Of a stretch of 64,000 nucleotides of DNA, positions 1 to 9,508 are shown piece after piece. The notes beneath the pieces were generated by a model. It was not told the origin of the DNA. It saw only the letters and a list, made by a program, of their open reading frames with translations, and did not search any database. The DNA lies in NCBI GenBank assembly GCA_934695425.1, contig CAKUVH010000002.1, positions 124,001 to 188,000 of the forward strand, in the 5' to 3' direction. Within the stretch, counting starts at the first letter, position 1. Every line of letters begins with the position of its first letter. The stretch is from an uncultured Eubacteriales bacterium. GTDB lineage: Bacteria; Bacillota; Clostridia; Oscillospirales; Acutalibacteraceae. The position numbers and the translations under genes are program-made.

Positions 1-2
1 GT

Positions 3-369
3 GGTGGTGTGTCAGATTTAGATAGCATTATTAAAAAATGCAGCGCGGTAATTATTCTTTACGATATTTCCGATCCGTCTTTAGATCCTATTGTAGAAAG
101 TACAACATTTTTTCCAAAAGACTTAAAAAAGTTAAAGGATACTCATTCTCTGCTTACTTTCTATATAGATCACTTACAGGGAAATTGGTTTCGTAGAAAT
201 TGGTGGCACAATGCCATAAATTTTGTCACTTAACGAAACAAGAGAACTAACAGATCGTGATGGTATGTACAAGTTAAAAGATGTATATTTTTCAGAAGAT
301 ACTCTTTCTCAGAGGGCGGGATATATCGTTAATAATCAAACTAAGCAAGTCAGAGTAAAAGATCAGTAA
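3..369 (+). pseudogene. 3' part of a frameshifted gene, function unknown
   Basis: The reading frame is open from the left window edge to a stop at 231-233. The neighbouring frame then continues from about 220 to a stop at 367-369 with normal-looking protein (ELTDRDGMYKLKDVYFSED). The frames overlap at 220-230, so one indel there would join them into a single C-terminus of about 120 residues. The gene begins outside the window. I do not recognise the family. It may be a true pseudogene or a sequencing indel. Confidence 0.5.
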
Positions 370-446
370 TGAGAGATTATTCTGAATTTTATGGCGAAGT
401 ATTGGGTTTCTCAAAAAGCTCCTCAAAATTAAATAAGCAAAAATAA
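369..446 (+). CDS. possible 25-residue ORF overlapping the preceding stop
   Basis: An ATG overlaps the stop codon of the preceding broken gene (taATGa) and opens a 25-codon frame beginning MRDYSEFYGEVLG. It ends just before the terminator hairpin. The overlap suggests translational coupling, but the ORF is very short and could be another gene fragment. Confidence 0.2.
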   Translation: MRDYSEFYGEVLGFSKSSSKLNKQK

Positions 447-448
447 AT

Positions 449-480
449 CCGCCGACAATATTATCGGCGGAAAATTTATT
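449..480. terminator. bidirectional terminator hairpin
   Basis: CCGCCGA at 449-455 pairs with TCGGCGG at 464-470 and is flanked by A- and T-rich tracts. It lies just past the stop of the minus-strand surface protein gene. A near copy sits at 10639-10665 behind its paralogue, so gene and terminator were duplicated together. Confidence 0.8.
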
Positions 481-485
481 TAAAA

Positions 486-1922
486 TTAAATTATAGATTT
501 TTTCTTCTTAGCATAAACAGTTATTCCAAACATTGTTAATGCGCTTGTTGCGATTAAGGAAGCCCATACGAGAACATTGTTCGTGTCTCCGGTTTTAGGA
601 TTGCTTGTTGCGATTTTGTCTTCTGCTTCTTCTTCAACATTCTTCGCTACAATTCCGTACTGGCTTAAATGTGATGTTTCAAAAACTATGTATCCATCTT
701 TTATTGTTGCCGGTATAGTTTCTTGTATTTCGCCATCTGAAATATATACTACTTCATATTTGTTAAATCCTTTTAAGTCTTCCGGCAATGCAATTCTTAT
801 TTTCATTTTAGTATCGCTGATTCTAACTACTTGTCCATCTTCCAACAAGTTTATATCTACGATATATTTAACATTTTTATTTGCTAAGTTTTCCGGAATT
901 TCTACAGGTGTAACATCTAATTCGTAGTCTGCGCTGATACCGTCTGCGAATTCAATTATTGCTTTTGTTTCTCCTGTGCTTTGAATTTCTTTAACTGTTT
1001 CTGGTTTTTCTGAAGATGTGGACGTAGGTGTCATTGCCAAATCTGTAGTAATCCACATTGTTGAAAATTTATTAACATCCGGTTGTGATTCCCAATCTGA
1101 TTCATGGTATTTATAATATTTACCATTTATTTTTAGTTTAGTATCTCTTGTAAAAAAGTATCCTTTGTAATCATATGATACAAAATATATTCCATAAGTA
1201 TATGTTTTACCATCCTCAAACGTGTTAAATAATTTGTCAGGATTGTTGTCATTCCACATACTGCCCAAATGATGTCCTTTATTACCTCCATCTGTTTCCC
1301 AAGATTCATCTCTAAGAACATAGGGAGCATCATCAGATACTTTTCCGGTAAATGCAGGTGCATCCCCTGCTTTAAAACTAACTGTTACATTGTTTATTTC
1401 AACTTCATCAATATATTTTTCTTGATAAACAGTTGGCTTTATCGTTTTTATTGCAGTTATATAGAGTCCTCTCTCATTTTTTGTTACATTTTTTGCATCT
1501 ACTTTTTCACTGTTTACATATACCTCTGTATTGTCTACAAATGTATATCCATCTCTTTGTATTAAAGAGATACTATACATATAAGTTTTTTCCTCTTCAA
1601 AAGTAGTTATTTTCTCTTTCTCTTTAAGTGCTTTATTTTTTTCCTCATCAGAGTACCAATACTTAACAGGATTAGATTCACCTTTTTCATTAGTTTCCAT
1701 TTTTTCCCAATATTCATACTCTATATCATATTGATTTGCAGATTCACCACTTTGCTGGACAGTTGCTTCTGGCTTATCTCCTGCATAGTAATTATATTTT
1801 GCAGGGCCTAATTCTACTTTGCTGATTTCTGTCGCTGCAAATGTTCTTGTCGGAATAAATGAAAGTGCCATAAATAACATAAAAAATGTTGTAATAAATC
1901 TTTTTGCTATCGTATTTTTCAT
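486..1922 (-). CDS. cell-wall anchored surface protein (LPXTG-like)
   Basis: 478-residue Sec-exported surface protein. Residues 1-29 are a signal peptide (basic start, hydrophobic core, TRTFAA cleavage region). The C-terminus has a sortase-type signal: NPKTGD, a hydrophobic segment, then a KKKK tail. Two copies of a roughly 100-residue module lie between. One is recognisable from EINNVTVSFKAGDAPAFTGKV to LAMTPTST and recurs in the paralogue at 10676-12592. AGGAG at 1931-1935 supports the ATG at 1922. A shared promoter type (2052-2079) and terminator mark a duplicated cassette. The binding target is unknown. Cell-wall anchoring is predicted from the sorting signal; NPKTG differs from canonical LPXTG. 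Confidence 0.85.
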   Translation of the reverse strand: MKNTIAKRFITTFFMLFMALSFIPTRTFAATEISKVELGPAKYNYYAGDKPEATVQQSGESANQYDIEYEYWEKMETNEKGESNPVKYWYSDEEKNKALKEKEKITTFEEEKTYMYSISLIQRDGYTFVDNTEVYVNSEKVDAKNVTKNERGLYITAIKTIKPTVYQEKYIDEVEINNVTVSFKAGDAPAFTGKVSDDAPYVLRDESWETDGGNKGHHLGSMWNDNNPDKLFNTFEDGKTYTYGIYFVSYDYKGYFFTRDTKLKINGKYYKYHESDWESQPDVNKFSTMWITTDLAMTPTSTSSEKPETVKEIQSTGETKAIIEFADGISADYELDVTPVEIPENLANKNVKYIVDINLLEDGQVVRISDTKMKIRIALPEDLKGFNKYEVVYISDGEIQETIPATIKDGYIVFETSHLSQYGIVAKNVEEEAEDKIATSNPKTGDTNNVLVWASLIATSALTMFGITVYAKKKKSII

Positions 1923-2051
1923 AACGTCATCTCCTATTTAAATCTTAGTTTCTTTAAGTAAAAATAAGTAATCACAATAATTTAATTTTACCTCCTTTTC
2001 AAAGTCTAGAGAAAATGTTCTATGTATTTTTGTACATTTTGCCTACAAATA

Positions 2052-2079
2052 ATTATATACCAAAAATAAAAATATGCAA
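2052..2079 (-). promoter_or_regulatory. sigma-A type promoter of the surface protein gene
   Basis: On the minus strand TTGCAT (2074-2079) and TATAAT (2052-2057) are separated by 16 bases. The same arrangement with nearly the same flanking sequence precedes the paralogue at 12642-12669. The leader between promoter and start codon is about 130 bases. Confidence 0.65.
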
Positions 2080-2094
2080 GTAAATTCGCGTTAA

Positions 2095-2493
2095 AAATCA
2101 AAAAAATTTGCTGTAATTATTTCTAAATCAAATGGAAAGTGGGTATTTTGTAAGCATAAAGAAAGAGATACTTACGAAGTGCCGGGAGGCCACAGGGAGA
2201 AAGGCGAATTAATTTTAGACGCTGCAAAACGCGAACTAAGGGAAGAGACAGGGGCGATTGATTTTACAATTAAACCTGTTTGCGTATATTCTGTCAAAGA
2301 AAAAATAAGAGTAAATGAAAATATAAAAAACGAAACATACGGAATGCTATACGTTGCCGAAATTTACTCGTTTGAAGAGATTCATAGCGAGATAGAAAAA
2401 ATTATTTTTGCGGACGGCTTAGTGGATAATTGGACATATCCGCTTATTCAACCTAAATTAATACACGAGGCACAGAAAAGAGGATTGTTATAA
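2095..2493 (+). pseudogene. Nudix hydrolase lacking a normal start
   Basis: MutT-type Nudix hydrolase. The Nudix box is visible as GGHREKGELILDAAKRELRE, fitting GX5EX7REUXEE; such enzymes hydrolyse nucleoside diphosphates linked to another moiety. Beta-strand sequence FAVIISKSNGKWVFCKHKERD precedes the box in frame, but after the stop at 2092-2094 no ATG, GTG or TTG occurs until GTG 2179, which is already inside the fold. Upstream bases match the duplicated surface-gene promoter region, so the first codons were probably replaced by that cassette. An ATT start is possible but unlikely. Confidence 0.65.
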
Positions 2494-2520
2494 ATTCCGG
2501 CTCTAAAACAGTAAAAAATA

Positions 2521-2555
2521 ACGCAGGGATATGTAAATACATCTCTGCGTTTTAT
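2521..2555 (+). terminator. terminator after the Nudix gene
   Basis: ACGCAGGGATAT and ACATCTCTGCGT form a stem with a GTAA-type loop, followed directly by TTTT. Confidence 0.75.
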
Positions 2556-2618
2556 TGTATGTAGAAAACAATAATCGATGGTTCCGTGATAGATTAAACT
2601 ATGATAGATCAGTTTTGT

Positions 2619-2658
2619 AAAGAGACGGTCTCCTAATTAAAAAAAGCCGTCTCTTTTT
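2619..2658. terminator. second terminator-like hairpin
   Basis: AAAGAGACGG at 2619-2628 pairs with CCGTCTCTTT at 2647-2656, with A- and T-rich flanks, between convergent genes. Confidence 0.6.
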
Positions 2659-2775
2659 AACCGGTGAATTCAACCAATGTTATATTATGGAATATACTTT
2701 TATACTCACACGTGAATCTGAAAACTTGCACGTAACACCTATTATTAAATTTAGCATTACATTGAATACTTACAA

Positions 2776-3189
2776 CTATTCAAAATTCTCGATTTCACAT
2801 TTTCGCCACCTTAATTTTTCGCATATTATCCAAGTTCCGTTTGGCGAGGAATATGTGCAATCCGGGCTGTCTGCCCAAAAAAACTTACCGTTTTCTTTTT
2901 TGATAGTAGCACCAAAAATTATGCAATCATAGTTTTCATCATTAGGCTCTAGGTTCAGTTTTACCAATTTGTCAAATACAAGTTCTATTGCTGAACAGTT
3001 TTTAAACTGTGAGTGAAAAGTTAGAGATAAAGCACGTTCGGTATTTATCGGATTCATAGAAAAATCAGATTTGTCTACATAAGCACCACTCTTATATTGC
3101 ATTGAAACTATACAGCTATCATGAAAATTATTAAATACTTTCAATAAAAAATCTATATCATCTTGTGTTTCTATTATATTCCATTTCAT
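2776..3189 (-). CDS. conserved hypothetical protein (FHDSC motif family)
   Basis: 137-residue soluble protein with no signal peptide or membrane segment. It carries FNNFHDSCI near residues 18-27, SGAYV shortly after, and a C-terminal GTWIICEKLRWR. I recall these landmarks from a small Firmicute family of unknown function that often sits in accessory or immunity-like clusters; this is recall, not a search result. It is the only clearly intact gene in a run of frameshifted neighbours. The ribosome binding site is weak (AAGGGAA). Confidence 0.6.
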   Translation of the reverse strand: MKWNIIETQDDIDFLLKVFNNFHDSCIVSMQYKSGAYVDKSDFSMNPINTERALSLTFHSQFKNCSAIELVFDKLVKLNLEPNDENYDCIIFGATIKKENGKFFWADSPDCTYSSPNGTWIICEKLRWRKCEIENFE

Positions 3190-3202
3190 AAAAAAATTCC
3201 CT

Positions 3203-3429
3203 TCATGAGTTTTTAGTTATTTCGGTAACTATAATTAAACGATACATTTTGGAATCTTTTTCCTTAGAATAGCCTTTACGTATCCATGCAGGTCTGCCGC
3301 CTTCTGTAATTATATCATACTGTATAAAGGCTTATTTGTAACTTCATCAATCACAACGCTAACTCCATTGTATATTGAATCAGGCATAACTTCGTTCAAA
3401 ATCTTCAACATACTTTCTGAAATCCACAT
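3203..3429 (-). pseudogene. small frameshifted hypothetical gene
   Basis: An ATG at 3427-3429 behind AAGGAG-like bases opens a 39-codon frame (starts MWISESMLKILNEVMP) ending at 3310. A neighbouring frame then continues with EGGRPAWIRKGYSKEKDSKM to a stop at 3203-3205. Removing or adding one base near 3310 joins them into about 74 residues. The family is not recognised. It sits directly upstream of the FHDSC-type gene on the same strand, perhaps a former operon. Confidence 0.45.
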
Positions 3430-3478
3430 TTATATATAACTCCTTAGTTTTATTACTTTCATTATCTTTATAATCAAA

Positions 3479-4327
3479 TTATTTTAAATTTTCTATTTCG
3501 CTAATTGATAATCCTGTTGCAGCAGAGATTTGTTCTAAAGGTAAATTAATTCTTAGAAGGTTTTTAGCTATTTCAATCTTACTCTCTTTGAGACCCTGTT
3601 CTTTGCCTTCTTTCATACCTTGTTCATAGCGTTCTTCATTAATTGCCATTTCGTTTTGTAAATACATTTCTCGTTGTTGTGCTTCATGCCTTATGGCTTC
3701 ATCATTACTCAAGTCTTGGAGTGCGTCATATGCTTTTTCAATTTCCGGGTTTTCATGTGCAAGCATTTCCATCTCCTCCTCATTGTTGGTCTTTATGAAT
3801 CGAAGCCAATCCCAAAGGTTGGTTCCGTCATCAGCTTTCGGCAATTTCTTGAGTTCAAGCAAATCAACTTCTAAAAGGTCTGTAAACATTGAGTTATCTT
3901 TCTCGTCACGCATACTGTACTTATGAAAATATCTGTTATCATTAGTCAAGTTATGCTCTGCGGCAATTATTATACTTACACTCTTTTTAATATCTTTATA
4001 CTTAAATCCCTCACAACTTTGGTCTTTAACCATGTTAGCTAGGTAAACAATAATTCTCTGTTCCATAATAGGAGAACGCTTAACTTGCATTTCAACATCA
4101 ATTACATGAGATTTCGTTTTGACTTTTATATCCAAAATGTACTCTCCGTCAAGTGCAGAACCTTTTCTTGTGTGGGTATCTAAAAATTCTAAATCTTCAA
4201 ATTCTTCATCCGGAATATTAAGGATACACTTCAAAAAATCAGCCATACAGCTTTTATTTCGTGTAAAAATTTCTTTGAATACTTTATCATTAGTTTTACT
4301 CAATAATTCACGTTTCATTTCATTCAC
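3479..4327 (-). CDS. Rpn/PD-(D/E)XK nuclease family putative transposase
   Basis: 282-residue protein of the Rpn (recombination-promoting nuclease) family, formerly annotated as transposase. The start LSKTNDKVFKEIF, then DLEFLDTH, the core EYILDIKVKT and VDVEMQV match the family's D-x(n)-E-x-Q nuclease arrangement. After the catalytic part comes a charged glutamine/glutamate-rich region with KEGKEQG repeats and a short helix ending GLSISEIENLK. Members cleave DNA and are linked to recombination and phage defence. ATG 4327 has a close GGAGTGA; ATG 4318 is an alternative start. Confidence 0.8.
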   Translation of the reverse strand: MNEMKRELLSKTNDKVFKEIFTRNKSCMADFLKCILNIPDEEFEDLEFLDTHTRKGSALDGEYILDIKVKTKSHVIDVEMQVKRSPIMEQRIIVYLANMVKDQSCEGFKYKDIKKSVSIIIAAEHNLTNDNRYFHKYSMRDEKDNSMFTDLLEVDLLELKKLPKADDGTNLWDWLRFIKTNNEEEMEMLAHENPEIEKAYDALQDLSNDEAIRHEAQQREMYLQNEMAINEERYEQGMKEGKEQGLKESKIEIAKNLLRINLPLEQISAATGLSISEIENLK

Positions 4328-4410
4328 TCCAATTTGCCTACCTTTCTTTGTCAGAATATTATATCATATTTTTAAATAATTTAAAAGTTGTATTTTTTGT
4401 GTAACTATTT

Positions 4411-4637
4411 TCAAGTTACAAGTAAATTGAGCAATTCAATATTATATATTTCAGCTAATTTAATAAGAGTAAAGATCGTCGGCAAATTTTTTCCAAGCTC
4501 ATAATATGCAATGCGAGAACGATTTAAACCGACAGCGAGACTTGCCGTACTTTGAGTAATGTTTGCTTTTTGTCTTGCTAATTTTAAATTTTTCCCAGTT
4601 CGTTGCTATTTTTAATATATCTTGATTTTTTTATCAT
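4411..4637 (-). pseudogene. XRE-family helix-turn-helix regulator, frameshifted
   Basis: The minus strand encodes LKLARQKANITQSTASLAVG followed by LNRSRIAYYELGKNLPTI, a typical XRE DNA-binding fold with the usual YELGK helix end. A good AGGGAGG precedes an ATG at 4635-4637, but the frame stops after 17 codons at an A-run near 4590. One extra A would give a continuous protein of about 76 residues. It would repress its own or a neighbouring gene if functional. Confidence 0.6.
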
Positions 4638-4759
4638 AAATTTATTTTCCTCCCTTTTAAATTAATTCGATGGTTTTGCATTTGCTTAATTGTTCTGCTT
4701 GATGTTTCGTAAGCTGATAAAATTCTGTCATTACCGCTGCTTACGGCTTCATCGTTCAT
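4634..4759 (-). CDS. possible 41-residue ORF coupled to the XRE gene
   Basis: A frame starting MNDEAVSSGNDRIL ends at a TGA that overlaps the XRE start codon (ATGA). The overlap is typical of coupled genes. The product is short and charged and I do not recognise it. It may be a decayed remnant. Confidence 0.25.
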   Translation of the reverse strand: MNDEAVSSGNDRILSAYETSSRTIKQMQNHRINLKGRKINL

Positions 4760-4779
4760 TTGTTTATCTTCTTCACATA

Positions 4780-5030
4780 CTAATATAAACCGCTAATACA
4801 TTTATTTAAAAATTCATCTTTGTAGTAATTTAAAAGTGTTTCAGGTTCTTGAATGAAATTCAAAATTTCATCAATATTAATTTCTTTTATTTCATTATTC
4901 CTAAATCTTAAATTCATAAAGTCAATTAAACTTTTAATTTCGTCTACAAAAAAGTCTATTTTGCCGAATCCCTTGCTTGATACTCCTCCCAATATTCAAG
5001 ATGATGACTTAATTCTTCATCTAATTTCAT
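4780..5030 (-). pseudogene. small frameshifted hypothetical gene
   Basis: A frame starting MKLDEELSHHLEYWEEYQAR at 5030 stops after 24 codons. The next frame continues with IDFFVDEIKSLIDFMNLRF to a stop at 4780. The intact product would be about 80-85 residues, acidic and helical. The family is unknown. Its start overlaps the stop of the ORF at 5027-5191. Confidence 0.45.
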
Positions 5031-5191
5031 ATTATCTGTAAAATATAAGATGATATTTTGAATATTTTCGATTTTTGATGGGGGTATTTTACATCATAAA
5101 TGGCACAAAAAATTTTGGAATCCGCTCTAGTAACCATATTACAAAATCTCAAAGCCATATGTGTACAATCAAAAATAACTTCTAAAATCAT
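5027..5191 (-). CDS. possible 54-residue hypothetical ORF
   Basis: A frame starting MILEVIFDCTHMALRFCNMV ends in a TGA overlapping the next start codon (ATGA), suggesting a former operon with the downstream gene. No domain is recognised. Given the decay around it, it may be the tail of a longer broken gene. Confidence 0.3.
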   Translation of the reverse strand: MILEVIFDCTHMALRFCNMVTRADSKIFCAIYDVKYPHQKSKIFKISSYILQII

Positions 5192-5509
5192 TCGGCTTAA
5201 TCAAGATATGGAGTAAAAGACTAGAATAAAAAATTTTATTTATGGTCTCAAATAATAGCTATAATCTTGATTTTCCAGAAGAAAAAACAATTAGTCATAA
5301 AACAGTAAAGCAAAACTGCCTTGATACTCTGAAATTAATCAGAAAATCAAAGCAGTTGTTTTAAGTATTTTACATTCGTCCAAGTCACTAAAAAATCAAA
5401 ATATACAGGCATATCTCTATGCTAACAGTTTTTCCTGTCTTATCTATTCAGTGCTATTTTTATATTCTTTAAAAAATTCAGCTACAGATTTATAGCTTTG
5501 TAGTAGCTA
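5192..5509. other. intergenic stretch with one long hairpin
   Basis: No convincing coding frame. AAAACTGC CTTGAT near 5312-5325 is complementary, with one mismatch and one bulge, to ATCAAAGCAGTTGTTTT at 5345-5361. It could act as a weak terminator between the decayed block and the Fic gene. Confidence 0.4.
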
Positions 5510-6463
5510 TTAATATTTTACGCCTTTTTTAAATTCAAATACTGATAGCCATTTATCAATAGATTCTTCTAGGTAATGTGCAACTAAAAATACCATCTCT
5601 GAAATATCTTTACCTTCAGTATGATATTTTTCAAAGGCTTCATAATATTTTTTTACATCTTTATATTTTATATCTATTGGAGGATAGCCATTTAGCATTA
5701 ATTCGTAATTTATAAGAAGACGACCTGTTCTTCCATTCCCGTCTATAAATGGATGTATTCCCTCAAAGATAATGTGCAAAAGAGATACAGCTTCAATAAT
5801 ATGTTTTGTTTTTTTTATTTTTGGATAATTCTTTATTAATTCTTCCATACTAGATTTTATTAAATGAGGCTGAGGTGGGGTATGTGAAGCCCCATTAATC
5901 CAAACAGGGACTCTTCTATAAACACCCGCATCTTCTTTTTTACCCATTAGTACCAATGAATGAATATCTTTTATGAAACGCTCGGAAATTTTAACTTTAG
6001 ACTTCACCATTTCAATAACCCAATCAAATGCTTCTTTATGGCCTAGTATCTCTAAGTGATCTTTTAAAGGTTTTTTATTTATTGTGACTCCTTCTAAAAC
6101 TAAGGCTGTTTCTTGGAGTGTTAATGTATTTCCTTCTATAGCATTTGTATTATATGTATACTCCACAAGAAAGTTATCATTCAGCGCTTTTAATTCGGTT
6201 TTGGTTAGAGGGCAGGTCTTTCTAAATTCTTTTAATTTTTCATTTTTGGAATCTATTCTAGAAAACAAAGATATATATTTTTCATCAATATTTTTTCCTT
6301 TTAATTTACGTCTGTCTAATGGTTTTAGAGAATCAGAGGGAATTTTCCATAACTTCCCTTTTTGATAAGCATTGGGTATTTTTCCTTCAGAACAGAGTTT
6401 TCTAACTCTTCTTTCACTTAAATCCCATGCTTTAGCCATTTCTTTAACATTTTTGTATTCCAA
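5510..6463 (-). CDS. Fic-family protein with N-terminal DNA-binding-like domain
   Basis: 317-residue Fic protein; most active members transfer AMP from ATP to a hydroxyl side chain of a target protein. The catalytic motif HPFIDGNGRTGR (237-248) is complete, including His237 and the nucleotide-binding Gly-Asn-Gly-Arg. An inhibitory motif of the (S/T)xxxE(G/N) type appears at Thr106-Glu110-Gly111, so the protein is of the self-inhibited class with the helix before the Fic core. Residues 1-50 resemble an excisionase/MerR-like helix-turn-helix (MAKAWDLSERRVRKLC). No signal peptide is seen, so it should act in the bacterial cytosol unless secreted another way. TTG start behind AAGGAAGTG. Confidence 0.85.
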   Translation of the reverse strand: MEYKNVKEMAKAWDLSERRVRKLCSEGKIPNAYQKGKLWKIPSDSLKPLDRRKLKGKNIDEKYISLFSRIDSKNEKLKEFRKTCPLTKTELKALNDNFLVEYTYNTNAIEGNTLTLQETALVLEGVTINKKPLKDHLEILGHKEAFDWVIEMVKSKVKISERFIKDIHSLVLMGKKEDAGVYRRVPVWINGASHTPPQPHLIKSSMEELIKNYPKIKKTKHIIEAVSLLHIIFEGIHPFIDGNGRTGRLLINYELMLNGYPPIDIKYKDVKKYYEAFEKYHTEGKDISEMVFLVAHYLEESIDKWLSVFEFKKGVKY

Positions 6464-6656
6464 TATATCACTTCCTTTTTATTTTAATATATAATATTAT
6501 ATAATATTTGAGGAACAATATCAATCTTATTTTTGAAAATATATGATGTTTTATTCCTCAAATATATAAAAATAAATACCCATAATATTTTGCATTTAAA
6601 CAGTCAAACTGCAAGTATTTTAAATAATTAATCGCTTTTTATGTTAGTTTATAATC

Positions 6657-7313
6657 TTAGGGGTGTACAAATACGTCCGTAACAACCCATCTAAAATTTT
6701 TAAATTCCCAAGTTATTTTTGCACGAACTTTGTAAGCTCCTCCTAGATTTCCCTCAATGCTATCTGTTTTTTTATACGTAAATCTGTAGGCCGAATAGGC
6801 TTTGTTTCTATACCAATAACTAATAGGGAAGGTATTATTGTGTTCCTCTGTTATTTCACCTTTACCTTTTAGGTATCCATCGCCGTAGTCAAGTCTTTCA
6901 AAAAGCTCTTTAGAAATAGTATTTTTTAAGCTTTCGTTGTACTCGCCATTGTTATTGAAAGCGAGATTAATCAAATAATTTGATTTAAAGCTTAAATAAA
7001 CACAGTTTAGAAGATAAAATGCAAGAAATGAACTTACAGAAATTAGAGAAATTTTTTTAGCTTTGCGTAGTGTAGTTTCTTTAAATAAGTGTTTTGTCTT
7101 TTTAAATATTAAATACATTGCAAGTAATATCCCCGACAGTATGCATGAATAAATACACAATTCCCAAGGTAACATATAATCACGTAATCTATCATATTCC
7201 AAAAATCCAAACGGATTAACAGCTAATGCATAGTTATACATATTAAAAATCGGTATAGTGATAATCAAATTATAAAACGACAGAATATTAAATATTGATA
7301 GAAATTTTTTCAT
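6657..7313 (-). CDS. membrane protein of unknown function
   Basis: 218 residues with three predicted membrane segments (about 10-32, 50-70 and 86-108) and a C-terminal soluble region of about 110 residues. The soluble part is rich in aromatic and charged residues and ends WEFKNFRWVVTDVFVHP. No family is recognised. AGGAGG just upstream supports ATG 7313. It stands alone between the Fic gene and the broken adhesin. Confidence 0.6.
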   Translation of the reverse strand: MKKFLSIFNILSFYNLIITIPIFNMYNYALAVNPFGFLEYDRLRDYMLPWELCIYSCILSGILLAMYLIFKKTKHLFKETTLRKAKKISLISVSSFLAFYLLNCVYLSFKSNYLINLAFNNNGEYNESLKNTISKELFERLDYGDGYLKGKGEITEEHNNTFPISYWYRNKAYSAYRFTYKKTDSIEGNLGGAYKVRAKITWEFKNFRWVVTDVFVHP

Positions 7314-7459
7314 AAAGCCTCCTACTTATTTTTACGATAGCACAAAAATACAAAAAATCAAAGATAACCCTTGGGTTTTTTGACAAGACGATATATTGTA
7401 TATAGTATTATGTAATATATCCGAACAAATATATGAAAAATTAATAAAACAAAAAGGAG

Positions 7460-9491
7460 AGTGCAAAATATTAAGAAAAACCCTATCGCTGACGTTGGCG
7501 ATACTGGTCAGTATCCTGGGCATACCGCTGGCGGAGCCGCAGCAAGCGCCGCTGGAACTTCGAATCCGAAATATTTGTCCAAGGTTATTATAGATGCCAC
7601 GGCGAGCAGCTCGTGGGACAAGAAATATAGTACATCGGTCTACGACGAAATAATTAATAATTATAATACCTACACAACGGCGCAAACCGCGCTCAAAATC
7701 GACTCTGCTGAAAAGCTGGCAGCCTTCGCCGGAGCGGTTAACGTCGGCCATAAGGATTTCGATGGCAAATATATAAAATTTACCAAAGATATTAATCTTA
7801 TGTGTGACGAGATTAATCTAAGCGTTACCAAGAAAACCGACACCACAGATCCCAGTAAATTCAACATAAATATAACAGGCACTGCGTCAAATGTATGGGT
7901 GCCGATTGGAAATAGGACCACCAAGTTTAATGGTACTTTTGGCGGCGACGGACGTGAAGTTAGTAACATGACTGCACTTGTGAAGGTAACTGGTGATTAT
8001 GCTTACGCCGGCCTTTTCGGATACGTAAATGGTGGAAGTGTAAAAGCACAGGAGTGACGGGTAATGTTTACGCTTCTTCTCCTTTTGAACGTGCTAATGC
8101 CGGTGGGTTGATCGGTAATAGTAGTAATGACGATAGTATAAGCAACAGCTATTATTATTCTGATGCTAAGTTGGAGGCAAAAACAATCCCAACCTACGGC
8201 GTGGGGCTTACTCTTGAAGAGATGACTGGCATCGGAGAAGGTAGCGCTACGGAAAAAATGACAGATTTAAGCGAAGATAATTTGATTTTTAAGAATGATC
8301 GCGTGAAAATCAAGTATTTACCATGTTTAAATAGTATTCCTTATATTGAAAACACAAACCCATCGCCTAGATTCCTAGTTTCTGTGGACTCTACAGCTAT
8401 AGCCCTTGCGGCTAGCGACTTTGTTTTTAAAGCACCCACTAATTTAGCCTACAACGGAGACCCAAAAGAAGCCAAGGTAACTTCAAAATTCTCAGAAATT
8501 TCTGACGATAAAATAACCGTAAAATACTATAATCCAGCCGGAACTAAGCTCACACCGCTCCGACAAATGTAGGAACTTACACAGTCAAAATCGATGTAGC
8601 CGCAGGCGATAAATATGAGGCGCAGACCGACATCACGGCCGACCATTGGACATTCACAATCCCAAGGCCGACCCGACGATAAACTCAACTGCTACAAGCG
8701 TAACATATTCGCCGGGCTTAACGCTAGCAAAAGTTTCTCTCCCAAATACTGCAGGAAATACGCTGGGCTCGTGGGCGTGGACTAACTCTAGTACTGCGAT
8801 TTCTAGCGTTGGAACGTGCGGATATCTAGCGAAATACACACCTACTGATACCACTAATTACAATTATTTCACCAAATCCATCATAATCACCGTAAACAAG
8901 GCCGACCCGACGATAAACTCAACCTCCACAACCGCAACCTATAAGCCTGGTTTAACGCTAGCAAAAATTTCTCTCCCGAGCACTACTGGAAATACGGCAG
9001 GTTCATGGACATGGTCTAAATCCACTACTCCTATTTCCAGCGCCGGGGCGCACTACTTCGAAGCAAAATTCAAACCCACCGATTCGAAGAATTACAACGA
9101 AGTAACGAAGTTCCTCCTCGTTACTGTCAGCAAGGCCACTCTCCAGGCCAGCGATTTCGACTTTTCGCTTCTATCTAACCTCGAGTACAGCGCTGATTAC
9201 AAAATCGCTACCATAACCCGAAAGCCCGAAATAAAAGGCATAGGCGAACCCACAATTAAGTATTTCACAAAAGTAAATGGGAAACTCACTCCGCTGGAAG
9301 ATTCGTCCGGGAAGTTGCTGATACCGACGGATGTCGGAACATACTACGTAGGAATAAATGTTGGCGAGGACACAAACTACAACTCCGCAAAAGGTTTGAC
9401 CTCCGACAATTGGAATTTCACCATAACCCCTGCCGGCTTACATACTTACCGTCTTGGCAATGGATCACAGATCTACCTTGTCACCAAGTAA
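7460..9491 (+). pseudogene. decayed secreted adhesin with GLUG-like and MBG-like repeats
   Basis: A broken gene in GC-richer DNA than its surroundings. AAAGGAGAG at about 7450 precedes a frame encoding a clear signal peptide (LRKTLSLTLAILVSILGIPL) that lacks an ATG (ATATTA is found). The frame shifts near 7560 into a long segment with GTFGGDGREVSN and YAGLFGYVNGG, typical of GLUG-containing surface proteins. It shifts again near 8050 and 8570. The last part holds two tandem Ig/MBG-like repeats beginning KADPTINSTxT and a third degenerate one. Without these shifts it would be a secreted protein of about 670 residues. No wall-anchor signal is visible. Composition suggests transfer followed by decay. 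Confidence 0.75.
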
Positions 9492-9508
9492 TTCGAAAAA
9501 TTAAAAAC

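Noticed and set aside
7332..7969. Minus-strand ORFs over the decayed adhesin
   Set aside because: They are antisense to recognisable signal-peptide and GLUG-like sequence and have no ribosome binding site.
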